Shown here in pieces: positions 5,926-8,081 of a stretch of 8,081 bases of DNA (position 1 is the stretch's first letter; each line of letters opens with the position of its first letter). The DNA comes from an uncultured Bacteroidota bacterium (GTDB lineage Bacteria; Bacteroidota; Bacteroidia; Chitinophagales; Saprospiraceae): the NCBI GenBank assembly GCA_937952445.1, contig CALGAA010000092.1, forward strand, positions 1-8,081, in the 5' to 3' direction. The notes under the pieces were generated by a model. It was not told the DNA's origin. It saw nothing but the letters and a program-made list of their open reading frames with translations, and made no database searches. Made by a program: the position numbers and the translations under genes.

Positions 5926-6177
5926 ATGGCCAACCATCAGTCAGCGAAGAAAAGAATAAGAAGTTCAGCTAAGAAAAGGCTGCGGAATAAGTATTACAAA
6001 AAATCCACCCGTACTGCCATCAAAAATCTGAGAGAAATCACAGACAAGAAGGAGGCGGACGAGTTTTTACCTAAAGTCGTCAGTATGATCGATCGATTGG
6101 CGAAAAACAACCGCATCCACAAAAACAAAGCTGCCAACCTGAAGAGCAAATTAATGAAGCACGTAGCTGGTTTATAA
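5926..6177 (+). CDS. rpsT: 30S ribosomal protein bS20
   Basis: Primary 16S rRNA-binding protein of the small subunit. The 83-residue, strongly basic product starts MANHQSAKKRIRSSAKKRLR, the family's N-terminal signature, and continues as three helices with STRTAIKNLRE and the C-terminal LAKNNRIHKNKAANLKSKLMK block. The length is normal for the phylum. The frame is open further upstream to a TTG at 5893, but that lies inside the promoter -7 box, so the ATG at 5926 is the true start; N-terminal MAN is also what the family shows. The leader is about 15 bases with no Shine-Dalgarno sequence. The gene stands alone: divergent from HU, convergent with the EF-G paralogue, and followed 23 bases later by a shared terminator. 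Confidence 0.97.
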   Translation: MANHQSAKKRIRSSAKKRLRNKYYKKSTRTAIKNLREITDKKEADEFLPKVVSMIDRLAKNNRIHKNKAANLKSKLMKHVAGL

Positions 6178-6200
6178 AAACCAATCTCTATATAAAAGAG

Positions 6201-6236
6201 AAAAACCGTCCGGATTTGATCCAGGCGGTTTTTTTT
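6201..6236. terminator. Shared bidirectional terminator between rpsT and the EF-G paralogue
   Basis: A5 at 6201-6205, then ACCGTCCGGA, a TTTGA loop and TCCAGGCGGT form a 10-bp stem with one wobble and one C-A mismatch, followed by an eight-base T-run at 6229-6236. It terminates rpsT on the + strand. The reverse reading also ends in T5 and can serve the convergent gene, whose TAA stop (6237-6235) lies inside the T/A tract itself. Confidence 0.87.
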
Positions 6237-8081
6237 ATGCTACGGATTCCTGCTCCTTCACCAGCATCTGCTGCACCTCATAGGGCACCATGGCATAACC
6301 CTCTGCGTGGCTATGAAATTTGGCCTTCCCCTGCGAAAGAGACCTCAGCGTAGAAGAATAACCCTCCAATTCCGCCAGCGGTATCTTTGCCGTTATCTTT
6401 TGATATGAACCTTCTGCGCCCATCCCCATAATCTGAGCCCGTCGCGACTGTAAATCACCCATTATTTCACCCATCGCGTCGTCCTTACACAAAATCTCCA
6501 GATGGTGAATAGGCTCAAGCACCTGGGGTCCGGCTTTGCGAAAAGCATCCCGAAAGGCATAACCTGCAGCCAGTTGGAAGGCCATATCATTGGAATCCAC
6601 CGTATGCATTTTGCCATCAAACACGGAAACCTGAATATTCTGGCACCTACTGCCCGTTAAAGGCCCTTCCTCCATTTGCATCATAATCCCTTTCTTGATC
6701 GCATTGGCGAACCGGTTGTCAATATTTCCCCCTACGATGCACCATAAAAACTTCAATTTTCCACCCCAGGGAAGTTCTTCCACCTCTTCGTTTCGCACAC
6801 TCAGATCCCGGGGTAACGGGGTAGATTCATCCCATGGTCCCACGCCCATATGCCCCTCCGCAAATTGGCCGGCGCCTCCGGTTTGTTTGTTATGCCGATA
6901 CGACACATCGACCGGTCGGCTTATGGTTTCCCGGTAGGGAATACGCGGGGATTCCAGTTCGAGATTTACCCCAAATGATTTATCCAGGCGATACCGGATG
7001 ATGTCGAGATGGAGTTGACCCTGCCCGTGCATTATGGTCTGATTGAGCTCGGCCGACTGTTCCACGATCAAGGTCGGATCTTCCTCCTGGATCGTCTGCA
7101 AGGCCTTTGCCATCTTGTCCAGATCGCTGGTGTTTTCCTGGACTATGGCCATGCGAAATCGTGGTTCGGGAAATTCAATAGGGGTCACCTTATGGGTTAC
7201 GCCTTTCTCGTTCAGGGTATTATTGGTGTGGGAGTTCTTCAATTTGGTAGTCACCCCCAGATCACCTGCGATGATTCTCGGTACTTCTTCGCGGTCTTTG
7301 CCATTGGATACATAAATATGGTTGAAATTTTCATGAGCCCCTGTGTGGGCGTTGACCAGGACATCACCTTTGTTCAGTCTTCCACTGTATACCTTAAAGT
7401 AGGATACATTTCCGACATTGGGTTCGGAAATGGTTTTATAGATCAAAAGCGTGGTCTTTTCCTCTTCATCGCAGGGCAACTCCCCGCCATTCTCGAGGGG
7501 CTGGTGGGGGCGGTCCAGCGGGGATGGACCGATGTCGTTGATAAAACCCATGATGCGCCCGCTCCCCATATTGCGCATTGCGCTCGATATGAATACTGGA
7601 TAAAACTCGCCCCGGGACAACGCGATATTCAATCCTTCCCGCAATTCCTCCTCGGTGAGACTTCCAGCCTCAAAATATTTTTCCATCAGCGTATCATCAT
7701 TCTCCGCAGCCACTTCGACAAGAGCATTGTGCCATTCTTTGACCTTCGCCGCATCCGCCTGTGAAATAGCCTCCTTTTCCGGCCGACCGCCCGCATCCGG
7801 GAAATGATATACCACTTGCTGAAGCGCATCCACGATTCGATTGAAGCCAAAACCCTGCTGGACAGGAAACTGGACCGGTACAATCTTGTGTCCAAACTGG
7901 CTCCTCAATTCCTGTAAAGTCCTCTCAAAATTGGATTCATTGTCATCGAGGTGATTGACCACGAAAATCATCGGTGTGTTGAGTTTTTCGGCCTGCTCCA
8001 TGATCAGTTCGGTCCCGACCTGTACTCCGTACCGCGCGTGGAGCATCATCACCCCCAAATCGGCCACTTTCAGCCCCGACA
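6235..8081 (-). CDS. fusA2: Elongation factor G paralogue (EF-G2/FusA2-like), N-terminus beyond the right edge
   Basis: Translocation-factor family GTPase homologue. The frame stays open to the window edge (…SGLKVADLGVMMLHARYGVQVGTE), so the first roughly 90 residues with P-loop, switch I and the DxxG motif are not visible. Numbering from the GTG at 8067 (not the real start): the NKxD position reads N38-H-L-D41, losing the usual Lys; the G5-like SSAM is at 161-164; domain II is about 203-285; domain III about 300-372 with HGQGQLHLD; domain IV about 375-515 with KQTGGAGQF and the decoding-centre loop HTVDSNDMAF at 488-497; domain V about 516-600 with GDLQSRRAQIMGM and GYSSTLRSLSQGKA. Domain IV has extra residues around 410-430 compared with E. 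coli EF-G. This pattern fits the second EF-G of Bacteroidota; a B. thetaiotaomicron EF-G2 has been reported to work without GTPase activity. The canonical fusA is not in the window. Confidence 0.9.
   Translation of the reverse strand, partial: SGLKVADLGVMMLHARYGVQVGTELIMEQAEKLNTPMIFVVNHLDDNESNFERTLQELRSQFGHKIVPVQFPVQQGFGFNRIVDALQQVVYHFPDAGGRPEKEAISQADAAKVKEWHNALVEVAAENDDTLMEKYFEAGSLTEEELREGLNIALSRGEFYPVFISSAMRNMGSGRIMGFINDIGPSPLDRPHQPLENGGELPCDEEEKTTLLIYKTISEPNVGNVSYFKVYSGRLNKGDVLVNAHTGAHENFNHIYVSNGKDREEVPRIIAGDLGVTTKLKNSHTNNTLNEKGVTHKVTPIEFPEPRFRMAIVQENTSDLDKMAKALQTIQEEDPTLIVEQSAELNQTIMHGQGQLHLDIIRYRLDKSFGVNLELESPRIPYRETISRPVDVSYRHNKQTGGAGQFAEGHMGVGPWDESTPLPRDLSVRNEEVEELPWGGKLKFLWCIVGGNIDNRFANAIKKGIMMQMEEGPLTGSRCQNIQVSVFDGKMHTVDSNDMAFQLAAGYAFRDAFRKAGPQVLEPIHHLEILCKDDAMGEIMGDLQSRRAQIMGMGAEGSYQKITAKIPLAELEGYSSTLRSLSQGKAKFHSHAEGYAMVPYEVQQMLVKEQESVA

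Noticed and set aside
7009..7764. Long plus-strand open frame (251 codons) inside the EF-G paralogue
   Set aside because: It is entirely antisense to conserved EF-G domains, and its translation shows no family features.

Overview
The window looks like a chromosomal core-genome segment of a Bacteroidota bacterium. Three things point there: two promoters of the Bacteroidota type (TTTG, 19-21 bases, TAnnTTTG), A/T-rich leaders without Shine-Dalgarno sequences in front of every start, and a characteristic gene set (RprX/RprY-type two-component pair, tandem OmpH/Skp chaperones, EF-G2-type elongation factor paralogue). The exact lineage cannot be settled from these genes; Saprospiria or a neighbouring class would fit. 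No mobile element, CRISPR array, phage gene or defence gene is visible.

Layout. Bases 1-2061 (+): a sensor histidine kinase lacking its N-terminus, then an OmpR/PhoB-type response regulator. Bases 2062-2451: a gene-free stretch with nested inverted repeats and a very strong bidirectional terminator. Bases 2452-3543 (-): two OmpH/Skp-like periplasmic chaperone genes in tandem. Bases 3544-3945: gene-free. Bases 3946-5091 (-): a PLP-dependent trans-sulfuration enzyme (cystathionine gamma-synthase/lyase family). Bases 5258-5530 (-): an HU DNA-binding protein with its own terminator and promoter. Bases 5926-6177 (+): ribosomal protein bS20, divergent from HU, with a textbook promoter. Bases 6235-8081 (-): an EF-G paralogue running off the right edge and convergent with rpsT across a shared terminator.

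The genes form several short transcription units rather than one pathway. The kinase and regulator act together in envelope or stress signalling. The OmpH pair serves outer-membrane protein assembly. HU, bS20 and the EF-G paralogue belong to chromosome structure and translation.

No clear undescribed system was found. The points most worth a second look are the apparent frame disruption at the start of the kinase, the altered NKxD motif of the EF-G paralogue, the structured gene-free region before the 2355-2391 terminator, and the hairpin-rich leader of the trans-sulfuration gene.
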